DNA of 45,780 nucleotides from Planctomycetaceae bacterium (lineage in GTDB: Bacteria > Planctomycetota > Planctomycetia > Pirellulales > Pirellulaceae): assembly GCA_002723275.1 (NCBI GenBank), contig PBNZ01000021.1:1-45780 (forward strand), written 5' to 3'. The notes under the pieces were generated by a model, which was not told the origin of the DNA, did no database searches, and was given only the letters and a program-made list of their open reading frames with translations. Position numbers and translations under genes: made by a program. How positions within the stretch are numbered: position 1 is the first letter of the stretch; every line of letters begins with the position of its first letter. Positions 19,444-27,694 of the stretch are shown here, one piece after another.

Positions 19444-20652
19444 TCAGGAGAAATCATCGATACCGAGGCGAGTTTTGGCCTCTGATGCCCAGGGACTATC
19501 GGGAGCCAGGCGGACAAATTCATGCCAATGACGTTCCGCTTGGGCATGTTCAGAATTCTCATCCAAGGCCCGAGCGAGGTGATAATGCACGTCTGGATAG
19601 TCCGGATGGGAGCACAATGCCCCTTGAAAAGCAGCAATGGCGAGGTCCAATTCGCCCGTTTCGGACAGGACGCATCCGAGGTTTGCCCGAGCTTCGACGT
19701 AATCTTCATCCAATTCAACCGCTATGGAATAACGTTCTCGCGCGGCCGTGACATCTCCGACCAGGTAGAGCAATTCAGCAAGGCGAAAACAGATCTCGGC
19801 ACTCGGTCCAGCAGCAACGAGTATTGCCCGGTACATTTCAATCGCATCGCGACTTTGTCCGGAATCTTCGAGGTCGCTCGCCATGGCGAGCATTTCATCG
19901 CGGGAGTGAACGTTTTCTTGCTGAGAAAGCGCGGATCCAATGGGCAGAACCGCGGGCTCGTGAGCAGGAACCTGCTCGTGCTCGAACTCAAGCTCTTCGA
20001 TCGCTTCAAAATCGAGACGCATCTGCCCACCGGCTTCGATGAGCCCTTCGCCCTGACGAAGGAGCAGTTGGCGACCCTCGACAATCACTGAAAGCTGAGC
20101 CAGTGGTCGTTCAACATCCGGTACAAGCCGGGCGAGTTGCTCCAACTTTTTTTCGATTGCTGACGGTGACGCTCCGGCGGCCAACAATTCGGCAAGGCGT
20201 CTCGCGGTGGCAACTTCTTGGAAGTCGAAGTAAGGAAGATGATGCACCTCACGAGCTGGCACAATCAGCCCTCGACGGTGCCAACGACGAACCGTTGCCA
20301 CGGGCACATCGAGCAGATGAGCCAACATGGCAGGCGTATACAATCGCCGCACACTGTTTTCCTGTTCCCCAAAGCCCAACCGATTCCAGAACTCAGTTTC
20401 GGAAATCACCTCCAACTCGCCTTGCGCAGCGGCGTCGCGAAGTTTCTCGCTAAGGATGGCCTCATCACCGATCGGCAATTCGTCAGCACCGATGACGACC
20501 AGGTCGACGTCATGGTGAAGGTCATCGACCGGGGTGCCGCCTGATTGTCGCAACAATCGACTTGCATCACGGCGATTCAGACCGCCCAATTTTCCGACAA
20601 ACGCGACGCGTTTATTCGAAAAGGGCGTAGCCAATTCAGGTTCTGAAGACAT
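19444..20652 (-). CDS. BRCT-MerR-TPR fusion protein
   Basis: 402 residues from the ATG at 20652 (MSSEPELATPF); a GTG 12 bases upstream is possible. Three modules can be seen. Residues 13-95 look like a BRCT domain (KRVAFVGKLGGLNRRDASRLL, then VDLVVIGADE). Residues about 105-165 are a MerR-type helix-turn-helix with wing (YTPAMLAHLLDVPVATVRRW, then RRGLIVPAREVHHLPYFDF). Residues about 255-395 hold at least four tetratricopeptide repeats (DSGQSRDAIEMYRAILVAAG, GDVTAARERYSIAVELDEDY, GELDLAIAAFQGALCSHPDY). No effector-binding Cys cluster is present, so it is not a metal or redox MerR. It probably binds DNA and partner proteins; its target is unknown. Confidence 0.8.
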   Translation of the reverse strand: MSSEPELATPFSNKRVAFVGKLGGLNRRDASRLLRQSGGTPVDDLHHDVDLVVIGADELPIGDEAILSEKLRDAAAQGELEVISETEFWNRLGFGEQENSVRRLYTPAMLAHLLDVPVATVRRWHRRGLIVPAREVHHLPYFDFQEVATARRLAELLAAGASPSAIEKKLEQLARLVPDVERPLAQLSVIVEGRQLLLRQGEGLIEAGGQMRLDFEAIEELEFEHEQVPAHEPAVLPIGSALSQQENVHSRDEMLAMASDLEDSGQSRDAIEMYRAILVAAGPSAEICFRLAELLYLVGDVTAARERYSIAVELDEDYVEARANLGCVLSETGELDLAIAAFQGALCSHPDYPDVHYHLARALDENSEHAQAERHWHEFVRLAPDSPWASEAKTRLGIDDFS

Positions 20653-20794
20653 ACTCGGAAACACAATTGGACGGGCAATTGGACAAGGAAAACAACGAAT
20701 GCTTCTGTCGATAGCTTGTCGGAGGCCTCCCAGGGTGTCAATCGGCAGGCAGGAACAACGGTCCAGATTCCATGGGTTTCGGGAGAATTCACAG

Positions 20795-20827
20795 AAAACG
20801 GCACGGCCCTCGTGAGGGTCGTGCCGT
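20795..20827 (-). terminator. Rho-independent terminator of the exported repeat-protein gene
   Basis: A 13-bp stem (20798-20810 with 20815-20827, one G-U pair) closes a 4-base loop. Read leftward it is followed by a short U-run. It starts 31 bases after the stop of the leftward repeat-protein gene and precedes the BRCT-MerR-TPR promoter region. Confidence 0.85.
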
Positions 20828-20857
20828 CAAAGCTTACGTCAACTGATTCGTTGGACT

Positions 20858-22165
20858 CTAATTTCCATCTGCCTGCGGGGGAGCAGGAGCTTCATATTCA
20901 TCGACCTCGATTTCAACTTCGGCATCAATGCGCGGACGATCCAACGGCGTCGAATCCGAGGCAGACTCATCGGCCTTCTTCGTATTCACGTTGGTAGGCT
21001 CCCTGACAATGATGCGTTCCGTCACAATCGGTGAGCCCATGGAATCGAGGGGAATTCTTTGCATGACGGTGCGAGCAACCGTTTGCGTCGACTTTCGTGG
21101 AACCCAACGCGAAACCTGCTTTCGAACCTCTTCGACACGATTCTCCGCGACCCATTTGCGAACTTTAACGGAGTACTGCTCCGTTCGCTGTTCTTGCTCG
21201 TATCGCATCGTCGTTACGGGAATCTTGCGGACCACCTCTTGCCGTTCCCAACGGACCTTCTGGACTGGAATCCTGCGGACGACCTGTTCGGTGACCGGCC
21301 GCTGAACGGTGATCGGCACCATTCGTCGTTCTTCTTGCTGTTCCATACGAGTCGTCGTCACGGGAACGCGTCGGACCTCGACCGTGGGTTCATAACGGGT
21401 GACTTCGATGGGCACTTTCCGAGTCACGGTTTCCGGAACGTAATTCGTTTGTTGCACAGTCTGCGGGACAAGCTGTGAAACGTAGGACTGCTGAACCTGA
21501 TAGGTTCCCGGTCGCTGTTGAGGAACCCAATAAAAACCTGGACGTTGAACGGTCTGAAGACCGGTGGCCGGATTCACGTAGGCCGTTCGAGACTGCCACC
21601 GCAACCGATTTCGTACGACTCCAGGCTGGTAAACATATTGGTTGACAAGGCCACCCTGATTCACCAACTGAGTCGAGTTTGTGGTCACCGGTCGCAAGCT
21701 CGTATAGGACTCGTCCTGAACTTGCGTTTCCGTGACGGGCCGCATGACGGTTCGTCGCTCTTCTCGCATCGAAGTTTCGGTCACCGGCTTCATGACGGTT
21801 CGCCGCTCTTCGCGCATCTGAGTTTCATTGACAAAGGAGGTCCGCTGAACGGTCTCTTCACGGAACTCAGTCTCATAAACCGGCTTGAGAACCGTATAGC
21901 GTTCTTCACGCATGCTGGTCTCTTGAACTGGTTTTAGTACGGTGTAGGAGCGTTCGCGTTGCTGCGTTTCCCAAACGGGTCGATAAGTCGTCACAGGACG
22001 CTCTTCGACAATCGTTTCGGTCTCGAGACGATAGGTCGTCACGGGACGTTCTTCGTAAATCGTTTGAGGAACGAGGCGATAAGTCTCACAGGAAACCTGT
22101 GCGAAAAGTGAAGATGCCCCACCAAGGAGTAGGCTGAGAGCCGTTGCGAGTGCGACGTGTTTCAT
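20858..22165 (-). CDS. Exported YRP-type repeat protein
   Basis: 435 residues, ATG at 22165. A signal peptide (LATALSLLLGGASSLFAQ) precedes about eight 16-17-residue repeats in residues 30-160 with the pattern EER-x-TV-x-KPV-x-ET-x-x-R (EERYTVLKPVYETEFR, EERRTVMKPVTETSMR). A Gln/Tyr-rich middle part (residues about 160-230) follows, then a second repeat family around VPVTTTRMEQQEERRMVP and IPVQKVRWERQEVVRKIP. The tail is acidic and Pro-rich. Alternating charged and beta-branched residues suggest repeated beta strands, as in a fibre or wall protein. Similar proteins are widespread in planctomycetes, but no function is known to me. It has its own terminator and a 400-base upstream region. Confidence 0.8.
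   Translation of the reverse strand: MKHVALATALSLLLGGASSLFAQVSCETYRLVPQTIYEERPVTTYRLETETIVEERPVTTYRPVWETQQRERSYTVLKPVQETSMREERYTVLKPVYETEFREETVQRTSFVNETQMREERRTVMKPVTETSMREERRTVMRPVTETQVQDESYTSLRPVTTNSTQLVNQGGLVNQYVYQPGVVRNRLRWQSRTAYVNPATGLQTVQRPGFYWVPQQRPGTYQVQQSYVSQLVPQTVQQTNYVPETVTRKVPIEVTRYEPTVEVRRVPVTTTRMEQQEERRMVPITVQRPVTEQVVRRIPVQKVRWERQEVVRKIPVTTMRYEQEQRTEQYSVKVRKWVAENRVEEVRKQVSRWVPRKSTQTVARTVMQRIPLDSMGSPIVTERIIVREPTNVNTKKADESASDSTPLDRPRIDAEVEIEVDEYEAPAPPQADGN
21690..22080 (-). repeat. Coding tandem repeats of about 48-51 bp in the exported repeat protein
   Basis: About eight imperfect units of 16-17 codons. Two adjacent 48-bp copies at about 21741-21836 share most of their bases, which points to recent unit duplication. 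Divergence elsewhere is mainly at third codon positions, so the peptide pattern is conserved. Confidence 0.7.
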
Positions 22166-22576
22166 GGCGGATACCCGGACTGAATTGAGGAGGACGATCG
22201 AATCAGTGACCAGACCGAATCATTGTATCAACGTTCGAGGCGATGCTCCGCGATTCGGCGAAGATCCTGAAGCCATCGATCGAACACAGCTATTCTCGAG
22301 CTTTGAATTTGAATGATGTGATCAGTTTCATCAAGCGTTATTGACCTCTCGACACGACCGTCGGAAGACCAAGTAACGTGCGCATAATGATTTACAAATT
22401 GTAGAATTCTTTGAGCCAGGTGTCGCTAGCAGATTTAGGATTTCAAGCATCAAAAGACGTAAACCGCTGTGACAGAAGGTGCTTGAGACACAACTCTGCC
22501 TAACCGTTACAACCGGACCTGAGTAAGTTCGGCCCAGATAGACGCAGCTTCAACCGTCAAGAAAAGCCTACGAACT
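22166..22576. other. 411-base intergenic region, no gene seen
   Basis: Lies upstream of the leftward repeat-protein gene and downstream of the leftward HEAT-repeat gene. It is richer in A+T than its flanks and should hold the promoter of the repeat-protein gene. No open frame with recognisable sequence, no tRNA-like fold and no strong terminator was found. Confidence 0.5.
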
Positions 22577-23599
22577 TCAATCATTCAGAGACTGCAAAGC
22601 GAGCTTGGCATCGACGGCAACCGCCCCTCCGGAATCGCTGTCTGCGACCCTTTGTACGGCGACCTTTAGTTCATCCAGATTATCGCTCGTATTCGACTCA
22701 CTCAATTGCTTCACCGCACGTAGTGCATTTCGCAAAACCATAAACGACGTCGCCATGTCCAACGGCTCTCCGTCGTCTTGTGTGACCTGCTGAACATCGA
22801 GCATATCGAGCAACACGGGCGCGCTGCGGGCATCCCCATTCCGAGCCAGGCCCGTCGCGGCATTGAAGCGTACGGTCATATCCGGATCAGCCGTCATCCG
22901 ATGCAGTTGGTTGAGACTCTCTTCTCCTCCAATCACACCATAAGCATAAGCGGCTCGTGATCTCAGCTGTGAGTTGAGCGCTTTCTCATCACCACCACCC
23001 TCGAACTGTTTCGAGGCTTCCAGGAGCGCATTCATCACTCCTTGATCGGCACGAAGGGTTTCTTGACCATTGGGCATGCCGTCTGCACGTCTTGCCAACG
23101 CTTCAATCGCCTTCATCCGGACTTGAATCTCTTGCGGTTGTTGTTGAGTCGACGCCGCTTCGACGAGTGCCGGCAAACCGTTATTGACCTCAAATACCCC
23201 CAGTGCAAGACACAGGTAGACGCGAAGCTGAATTTGTTCGTCACCCATCTCTCCTCGTTCGACTTGAGCCTGGAGAATTTCAGCCAGCCGATCCGCCATG
23301 ACGTCGTTCTGACGTAACTCGGCCTGGTTCGGATCACAGAGCATATTGGCGATCGTCAGCGCCTTCTGCCAACTGCCTGGATTCAGCTTTGTGAGATCGT
23401 CAACAAGATCCTCAGGTTTCGAACCTAAATGGGCCAGCCAGTTGAACATCAGACAGACCATGACAATGATCACCACAATGACCATTGGCACAACGAAAAG
23501 TTGCATCAGAAATCCCGCAGAAGGCGGGCTGACCGGTGGCAGATTGTCGTCAGGACGTGGTTGGCTGGGTTGGTTCGCACCAGAATTCGAGTCGGTCAT
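22577..23599 (-). CDS. Membrane-anchored HEAT-repeat protein
   Basis: 340 residues, ATG at 23599. A Pro-rich cytoplasmic N-terminus (residues 1-28) is followed by one membrane helix (about 30-53, FVVPMVIVVIIVMVCLMFNW). The rest is helical-repeat sequence of HEAT/ARM type, clearest in SQLRSRAAYAYGVIGGEESL and DMTVRFNAATGLARNGDARS. Such scaffolds bind proteins; no catalytic residues are visible. The next gene rightward is divergent (lipoate ligase-like). Probably a planctomycete-specific envelope or regulatory scaffold, with the exact role unknown. Confidence 0.8.
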   Translation of the reverse strand: MTDSNSGANQPSQPRPDDNLPPVSPPSAGFLMQLFVVPMVIVVIIVMVCLMFNWLAHLGSKPEDLVDDLTKLNPGSWQKALTIANMLCDPNQAELRQNDVMADRLAEILQAQVERGEMGDEQIQLRVYLCLALGVFEVNNGLPALVEAASTQQQPQEIQVRMKAIEALARRADGMPNGQETLRADQGVMNALLEASKQFEGGGDEKALNSQLRSRAAYAYGVIGGEESLNQLHRMTADPDMTVRFNAATGLARNGDARSAPVLLDMLDVQQVTQDDGEPLDMATSFMVLRNALRAVKQLSESNTSDNLDELKVAVQRVADSDSGGAVAVDAKLALQSLND

Positions 23600-23773
23600 A
23601 GGACCCCGGGGGTTGAACTGCCTGCAAGGGAGTGAAAAGAATGGGCAAGCAAGACAGTATTGAGCCGGTCGCAGACACGGTCAAGTCGCTGAACGGCCCC
23701 GAACAGCCCATTCGTCGGGCAGGAGCGGGTGAGTCAGCTACCCAAATGCAGCAATTACTCGTAAAAAGAGGCG

Positions 23774-24487
23774 ATGAAATTCGTCGATCTCTCTCTTCCC
23801 GATGTAGCCGCGAACCTCGCCTTGGACGAGGCCCTGCTCGATGAGGCTGTCTCATCCGATGACGAGTTTTTCCGTCTCTGGGAGTCGGAACTGCCCGCAG
23901 TGATCATCGGCCGGGCCTCGAAAATCGAAGAGGAGGTCAATCTCGCCTATTGCGAGGAAACACACCTGCCGGTGTTCCGCCGCTGCAGTGGAGGCCTGTC
24001 GGTCGTGATCGGCCCCGGCTGCCTGATGTATTCGGTAATCCTAAGCAAGCGTCAAAACCCGGCTCTGGACGTGATCGACCACTGCCACGAATTCGTACTC
24101 GATCGAATTCGTTCCGCCTTGAATGGATTGTCATTAAACGTGAGCATCTCTGGAACGAGCGATTTGACGGTGGATGGGCAGAAATGCTCGGGGAATAGCC
24201 TCCGTTCAAAACAAGAAGCCATTCTCTACCACGGAACGCTGCTCTACGACGCCTCGATCTCCCAGATCTCCCGCAGCCTGCGTATGCCTCCGCGATCCCC
24301 CGATTATCGGGAAAAACGAACGCATGACGAATTCCTTACCAATTTGGCAGTCGATCGAGATTCTCTGTGGACTGCGTTAAAACAGGCCTGGCCATGTCAG
24401 GAAGCAGCAGAGGAGTGGCCGCGGCACAGAACCGAGCAACTTGTGATCGAAAAATATGGTGCCAAAGACTGGACTTACGCCCGATAG
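23774..24487 (+). CDS. Lipoate-protein ligase A family protein
   Basis: 237 residues, ATG at 23774 behind AAAAGAGG. The LplA/LipB fold motifs are present: RRCSGGLSVVIGPGCLMYS (about residues 69-87, matching the RRxSGGG lipoyl-AMP loop) and DGQKCSGNS with the conserved lysine, followed by HGTLLYD. By family knowledge, these enzymes attach lipoate or octanoate to lipoyl domains of 2-oxoacid dehydrogenases and GcvH. It lacks the accessory C-terminal domain of E. coli LplA, so it could be a ligase needing a partner or an amidotransferase/octanoyltransferase. It lies about 100 bases upstream of tmk and may share its transcript. Confidence 0.85.
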   Translation: MKFVDLSLPDVAANLALDEALLDEAVSSDDEFFRLWESELPAVIIGRASKIEEEVNLAYCEETHLPVFRRCSGGLSVVIGPGCLMYSVILSKRQNPALDVIDHCHEFVLDRIRSALNGLSLNVSISGTSDLTVDGQKCSGNSLRSKQEAILYHGTLLYDASISQISRSLRMPPRSPDYREKRTHDEFLTNLAVDRDSLWTALKQAWPCQEAAEEWPRHRTEQLVIEKYGAKDWTYAR

Positions 24488-24588
24488 TTCCGGGTCCAGC
24501 TCCTAGCTGCTCCGGCATTCGATCCTTACAATACGGGCATCTTTACGGGCATACTTCTCCCAGGCAGAAAGTTTCAGAATCCAAAATC

Positions 24589-25203
24589 ATGCCATTCTTC
24601 TGTTTTGACGGCATCGATGGTGCAGGCAAGACCACGCAGATCACACGATTTCGCGACTGGTTAGAATCGCAGTCGATGGAGGTTTTGCTTTGCCGGGATC
24701 CGGGCACAACAGCACTCGGTGAAAAACTTCGAGACCTGCTGCTCTCGCATAGCGATACACCAATCGACATGCGATCCGAGATGTTCTTGTACATGACTGC
24801 ACGCGTGCAATTGGTCGAAGAGGTAATTCGTCCGGCACTGGCGGCAGGCAAAACGGTCATCAGCGATCGCTATCTCTTGGCCAACGTGGTTTATCAGGGG
24901 CATGCCGGGGGTCTCAAACCCGAGCATATCTGGCAGGTCGGAGAAGTCGCCACCGACGGTATCCTCCCTGAGCTCACGTTCGTCCTCGACCTGAATCCGG
25001 AGGCCGCCGCGGCCAGGCGAGTCGGGGACCCCGACCGTGTAGAAGGCCGAGGTGACGAGTTTCTTCGCGAGGTCCGTGATGGTTTTCTGCGGGAGGCCGA
25101 ATTGCGAGAGGATATCGTCATCATTGATGCCAGTGCCGCTCCGGAAGACGTTCAAAGTCAGATTCAATCCGCCGCTTCTAAACGCTTCGCCTTGGGAGAG
25201 TAA
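24589..25203 (+). CDS. tmk: Thymidylate kinase
   Basis: 204 residues from the ATG at 24589 (MPFFCFDGIDGAGKTTQ), the normal size for the family; the open frame runs further upstream but without similarity. It phosphorylates dTMP to dTDP with ATP. Seen: P-loop GIDGAGKTTQ, the DR motif in ISDRYLLANVVYQG, and a LID-like segment RVEGRGDEFLREVRDGF. The basic residue of type II enzymes seems to be in the LID rather than in the P-loop. It is followed after two bases by holB, and this tmk-holB pairing is a classical conserved arrangement. Confidence 0.95.
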   Translation: MPFFCFDGIDGAGKTTQITRFRDWLESQSMEVLLCRDPGTTALGEKLRDLLLSHSDTPIDMRSEMFLYMTARVQLVEEVIRPALAAGKTVISDRYLLANVVYQGHAGGLKPEHIWQVGEVATDGILPELTFVLDLNPEAAAARRVGDPDRVEGRGDEFLREVRDGFLREAELREDIVIIDASAAPEDVQSQIQSAASKRFALGE

Positions 25204-25205
25204 CG

Positions 25206-26273
25206 ATGAGCTGGTGCGGTATTGAAGGTCACGATGATGTCGTGAATCGGTTTCGAACAAGCCTTCAACGTGGCCGTCTCGCCAGCACCTTCCTGTTCGT
25301 GGGGAAATCAGGAATCGGCAAAAAGAAATTCGCCCAACGGTTCGCCCAGGCTCTTCTCTGCAGCCACACCGCTAACGAAGAACTTGCTCCCTGCCTCCAG
25401 TGCGACAGTTGTCTTCAAATCGAGGCAGGTTCTCATCCGGACGTAGAGACGGTGAGCAAGCCTGTGGATAAATCCACGATTCCGATCGAGTTGTTCATCG
25501 GTGATCTGAAGAATCGAAACAAAGATGGGCTCTGTTATCGCCTCGCGCTGCGGCCTTCAATCGGCGATCGCAGAATCGCCATCATTGACGATGCAGACTT
25601 TATGAACCAGGAGGGCGCGAATTGCCTATTGAAAACTCTCGAGGAACCTCCGCCACGGTCCATTTTAATACTGATCGCGACCAGCGAGCAAACACAGCTC
25701 CCGACCATTCGCTCACGCTGTCAAACGGTGCGATTCCAACCGCTATCGCTTGAATTTGTCACTCAGCATTTGCGTGAAATCAACCCGGAACTCAGCGAGG
25801 CAGATGCGGCCGAACGAGCTTGGTTGGGAGAGGGCAGTCTGGATCAGGCCTTGGAATTCCTCGATCCAGAATTAGAGGGCTTTCGGTGTGAGTTATGGGA
25901 GTCGCTCGGGAGTGCTGCGCAGACCGACTATCTAAAAATCACCAAGGACATCTCAACCTTTGTCGACGGCGCCGGCAAAGAAGCTCCTAAACGCCGACAA
26001 CGATTACGTCACACCATTCGGCTCTTCATGCTTTTCTATCGGCAGCTCATGCTCGCCTCATTCGAATCCTCGACGAAGGCCAAAGGCCTGCTTGGCGAAC
26101 AGGCTCAGGCTGCCCAGAGGGCAGGGCAGGGCGAGGCGACACCCATGCAAATTGATCGTTGCCTGCAGGCACTCCGAGAAGTGGATGCCAATGCTAATCT
26201 GGCGACACTCATCGAATGCTGGATCGATGATGTGGCAGCAGCCCAGCTTGGAACCGCCTCGCTACGTCGGTAA
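25206..26273 (+). CDS. holB: DNA polymerase III subunit delta-prime
   Basis: 355 residues, ATG at 25206, two bases after the tmk stop. Clamp-loader AAA+ subunit. Seen: a degenerate P-loop GKSGIGKKKF, the four-Cys zinc module (C in ALLCSH, then CLQCDSC), DDADFMNQEGANCLLKTLEEPP (Walker B-like region), and the SRC motif in TIRSRCQTVRF (sensor 1 arginine finger region). The C-terminal part is helical (delta-prime collar domain). As the usual partner it would load the beta clamp with DnaX and HolA. The stop converges with yjbQ at 38 bases. Confidence 0.93.
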   Translation: MSWCGIEGHDDVVNRFRTSLQRGRLASTFLFVGKSGIGKKKFAQRFAQALLCSHTANEELAPCLQCDSCLQIEAGSHPDVETVSKPVDKSTIPIELFIGDLKNRNKDGLCYRLALRPSIGDRRIAIIDDADFMNQEGANCLLKTLEEPPPRSILILIATSEQTQLPTIRSRCQTVRFQPLSLEFVTQHLREINPELSEADAAERAWLGEGSLDQALEFLDPELEGFRCELWESLGSAAQTDYLKITKDISTFVDGAGKEAPKRRQRLRHTIRLFMLFYRQLMLASFESSTKAKGLLGEQAQAAQRAGQGEATPMQIDRCLQALREVDANANLATLIECWIDDVAAAQLGTASLRR

Positions 26274-26310
26274 GCGATATCGGCCATCAAAAATCCCAAG
26301 CCCGGCGATG

Positions 26311-26736
26311 TTAATTCTTTGGAGCGCCAAACGCGGTCAACACTAAACGGCGTCTACCCCCATGGTCTCGGTGTTCGCACAAATAAACGCCTTGCCAAGT
26401 CCCTAACGCTAAACGTCCGTCGTCAATGGGCACGGTAATCGAGCTTCCCATCATTGAACTTTTGATATGGGCAGGCATGTCATCACTGCCCTCGTAGGTA
26501 TGGATATAAGGAAAATCCTCGGGAACAATCCGTGAGATAGCCATTTCCATATCGACTCTCACTTCCGGGTCGGCATTTTCATTAAGCGTTAATGATGCCG
26601 AGGTATGCTGGATAAAAATGTGCAATAAGCCGGTCTTTAGTGTCTTGAGCTGGGGCAAGGCATCCAGGACTTGGCTCGTGATCAAATGAAACCCCCGGGA
26701 AAAAGGCGGGAGCTTTAGATTGCTTTGAATCCACAT
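26311..26736 (-). CDS. YjbQ family protein (secondary thiamine-phosphate synthase-like)
   Basis: 141 residues from the ATG at 26736 (MWIQSNLKLPPF), the family's normal length; a longer open frame upstream adds an unrelated tail. The UPF0047/YjbQ signature is present: GLLHIFIQHTSASLTLNENADPEV, DDMPAHIKSSMMGSS and the C-terminal GTWQGVYLCEHRDHGGRR. By family knowledge this protein shows weak thiamine phosphate synthase activity, and its true role is unresolved. It is cytoplasmic and converges on holB. Confidence 0.93.
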   Translation of the reverse strand: MWIQSNLKLPPFSRGFHLITSQVLDALPQLKTLKTGLLHIFIQHTSASLTLNENADPEVRVDMEMAISRIVPEDFPYIHTYEGSDDMPAHIKSSMMGSSITVPIDDGRLALGTWQGVYLCEHRDHGGRRRLVLTAFGAPKN

Positions 26737-27129
26737 CGTCAATTGACTTAGCTCAAAGAGTTTTGATGAGTTAATGGTCGACAGAGATCGTCTGGATGGT
26801 ACAGCCCAAGTGTCCAGCCAACTCATCCCAGGTTACCGGCGTTCAAGAATCGTGTCGACCTGAATCAAATTTTGTGAAGAAAGGGTGAAGATGGGGTTAT
26901 TCCTCAGTTAAAACGTTGACTTTTGAAATCCCAGTGGAATAATCTGCTGTTTTCATGCCCGTTTAACCTCACTTCCACAGTGAGGCCCTACCGCATCGTA
27001 ATTCGCCGACTTCGCCTGGACGAATTAGAGATTGACCACGTTTCCTGTCGGAAATGAATCTGCGTCAGCGAAGTCGTTCTCAGGAATTGTTAGTTTGTTT
27101 TGTTATGGGTGGAGATTGAGAGAGGTAAA
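26737..27129 (+). other. Intergenic region with a promoter and structured leader
   Basis: About 390 bases between divergent genes. It carries a good sigma-70 promoter (26916-26943) that points to the small gene at 27130, giving a leader of about 180 bases. Within the leader are perfect inverted repeats at 26967-26985 (CCTCAC/GTGAGG) and 26999-27027 (TAATTCG/CGAATTA). A third pairing, CGACTTCGC at 27007-27015 with GCGAAGTCG at 27068-27076, competes with the second. No coding sequence was recognised. Confidence 0.55.
26916..26943 (+). promoter_or_regulatory. Sigma-70-type promoter for the small gene at 27130
   Basis: TTGACT at 26916-26921 and AATAAT at 26938-26943 with a 16-base spacer; five of six bases match the consensus in each box. 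Spacing and matches are unusually good for this window. Confidence 0.6.
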
Positions 27130-27360
27130 ATGCACTCGCAGAAGGTACGGAACGTTTTTGAGGCCATCCTGAAGTATGGCCATGATGAAGACTTTGCTCC
27201 CTTAAAGTCTGAGGAGTTCGAGGCAACCGACGCACCGGCTGGATCATCTGAGAAGATTGATATCCTACGCCGACGCGTGGAGTCTGGAGATCCTCTGTGG
27301 CACAATGAAGATCGCGCGGATTACAGCGGTCTGACTGGGGCAGTTCGACCGCGAGAATAA
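27130..27360 (+). CDS. Small protein of unknown function
   Basis: 76 residues from the ATG at 27130 (MHSQKVRNVFEAILKYGHDE), with AGAGAGG close upstream; the open frame reaches 27100 but the earlier part is not preceded by a ribosome site. No domain, signal peptide or membrane segment is recognised. The N-terminus is probably helical; the rest is acidic and likely disordered (SGDPLWHNEDRADYSG at the end). It is supported by a strong promoter, a ribosome site and a terminator after it. It converges on csrA. Confidence 0.7.
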   Translation: MHSQKVRNVFEAILKYGHDEDFAPLKSEEFEATDAPAGSSEKIDILRRRVESGDPLWHNEDRADYSGLTGAVRPRE

Positions 27361-27413
27361 TCAGGGAGAGACATTCTGGGTCGTGTCGTTATGACGACAA
27401 AAAGAAATAAAAA

Positions 27414-27444
27414 ACGGGGACCAATCGGGTCCCCGTTTTTTTTT
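27414..27444. terminator. Bidirectional rho-independent terminator between the small gene and csrA
   Basis: A perfect 9-bp stem (ACGGGGACC at 27414-27422 with 27428-27436), a 5-base loop and nine T residues rightward. An A-rich run precedes the stem, giving a T-run leftward as well. It lies between the two convergent stops. Confidence 0.93.
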
Positions 27445-27464
27445 GCAGTACATCGATTTGAGTT

Positions 27465-27638
27465 TTAGGTCTCTGGTGTCGATGTTTGACCACCCACCAG
27501 TTCCTGCCTCAAGACCGATACGTCGTCTGGAGCACGAATTCCAATTCGCACCTTGTCTCCAGTCACTCGTACTACGGTAATCTCGATCGAATCGCCCAAT
27601 TTGATCTTCTCACTCTTTTTTCGTGAAAGCACAAGCAT
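27465..27638 (-). CDS. csrA: Carbon storage regulator CsrA
   Basis: 57 residues; read from the sequence because it is short. It starts MLVLSRKKSEKIKLGD and continues ITVVRVTGDKVRIGIRAPDD, then VLRQEL, the full CsrA pattern with the RNA-binding first strand (LVLSR) and the conserved Arg of RQE. The tail (VGGQTSTPET) is slightly longer than usual. GGGGAG eight bases before the ATG is a strong ribosome site. CsrA binds GGA-containing mRNA leaders and represses or stabilises them. It follows a 100-aa gene by 56 bases. No fliW gene, the usual CsrA antagonist neighbour, is seen. Confidence 0.95.
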   Translation of the reverse strand: MLVLSRKKSEKIKLGDSIEITVVRVTGDKVRIGIRAPDDVSVLRQELVGGQTSTPET

Positions 27639-27694
27639 TTCACATTCTCCCCGTTATGTCGTAGGAAATCACCCGTTTCCGGATCGCATCCTTG

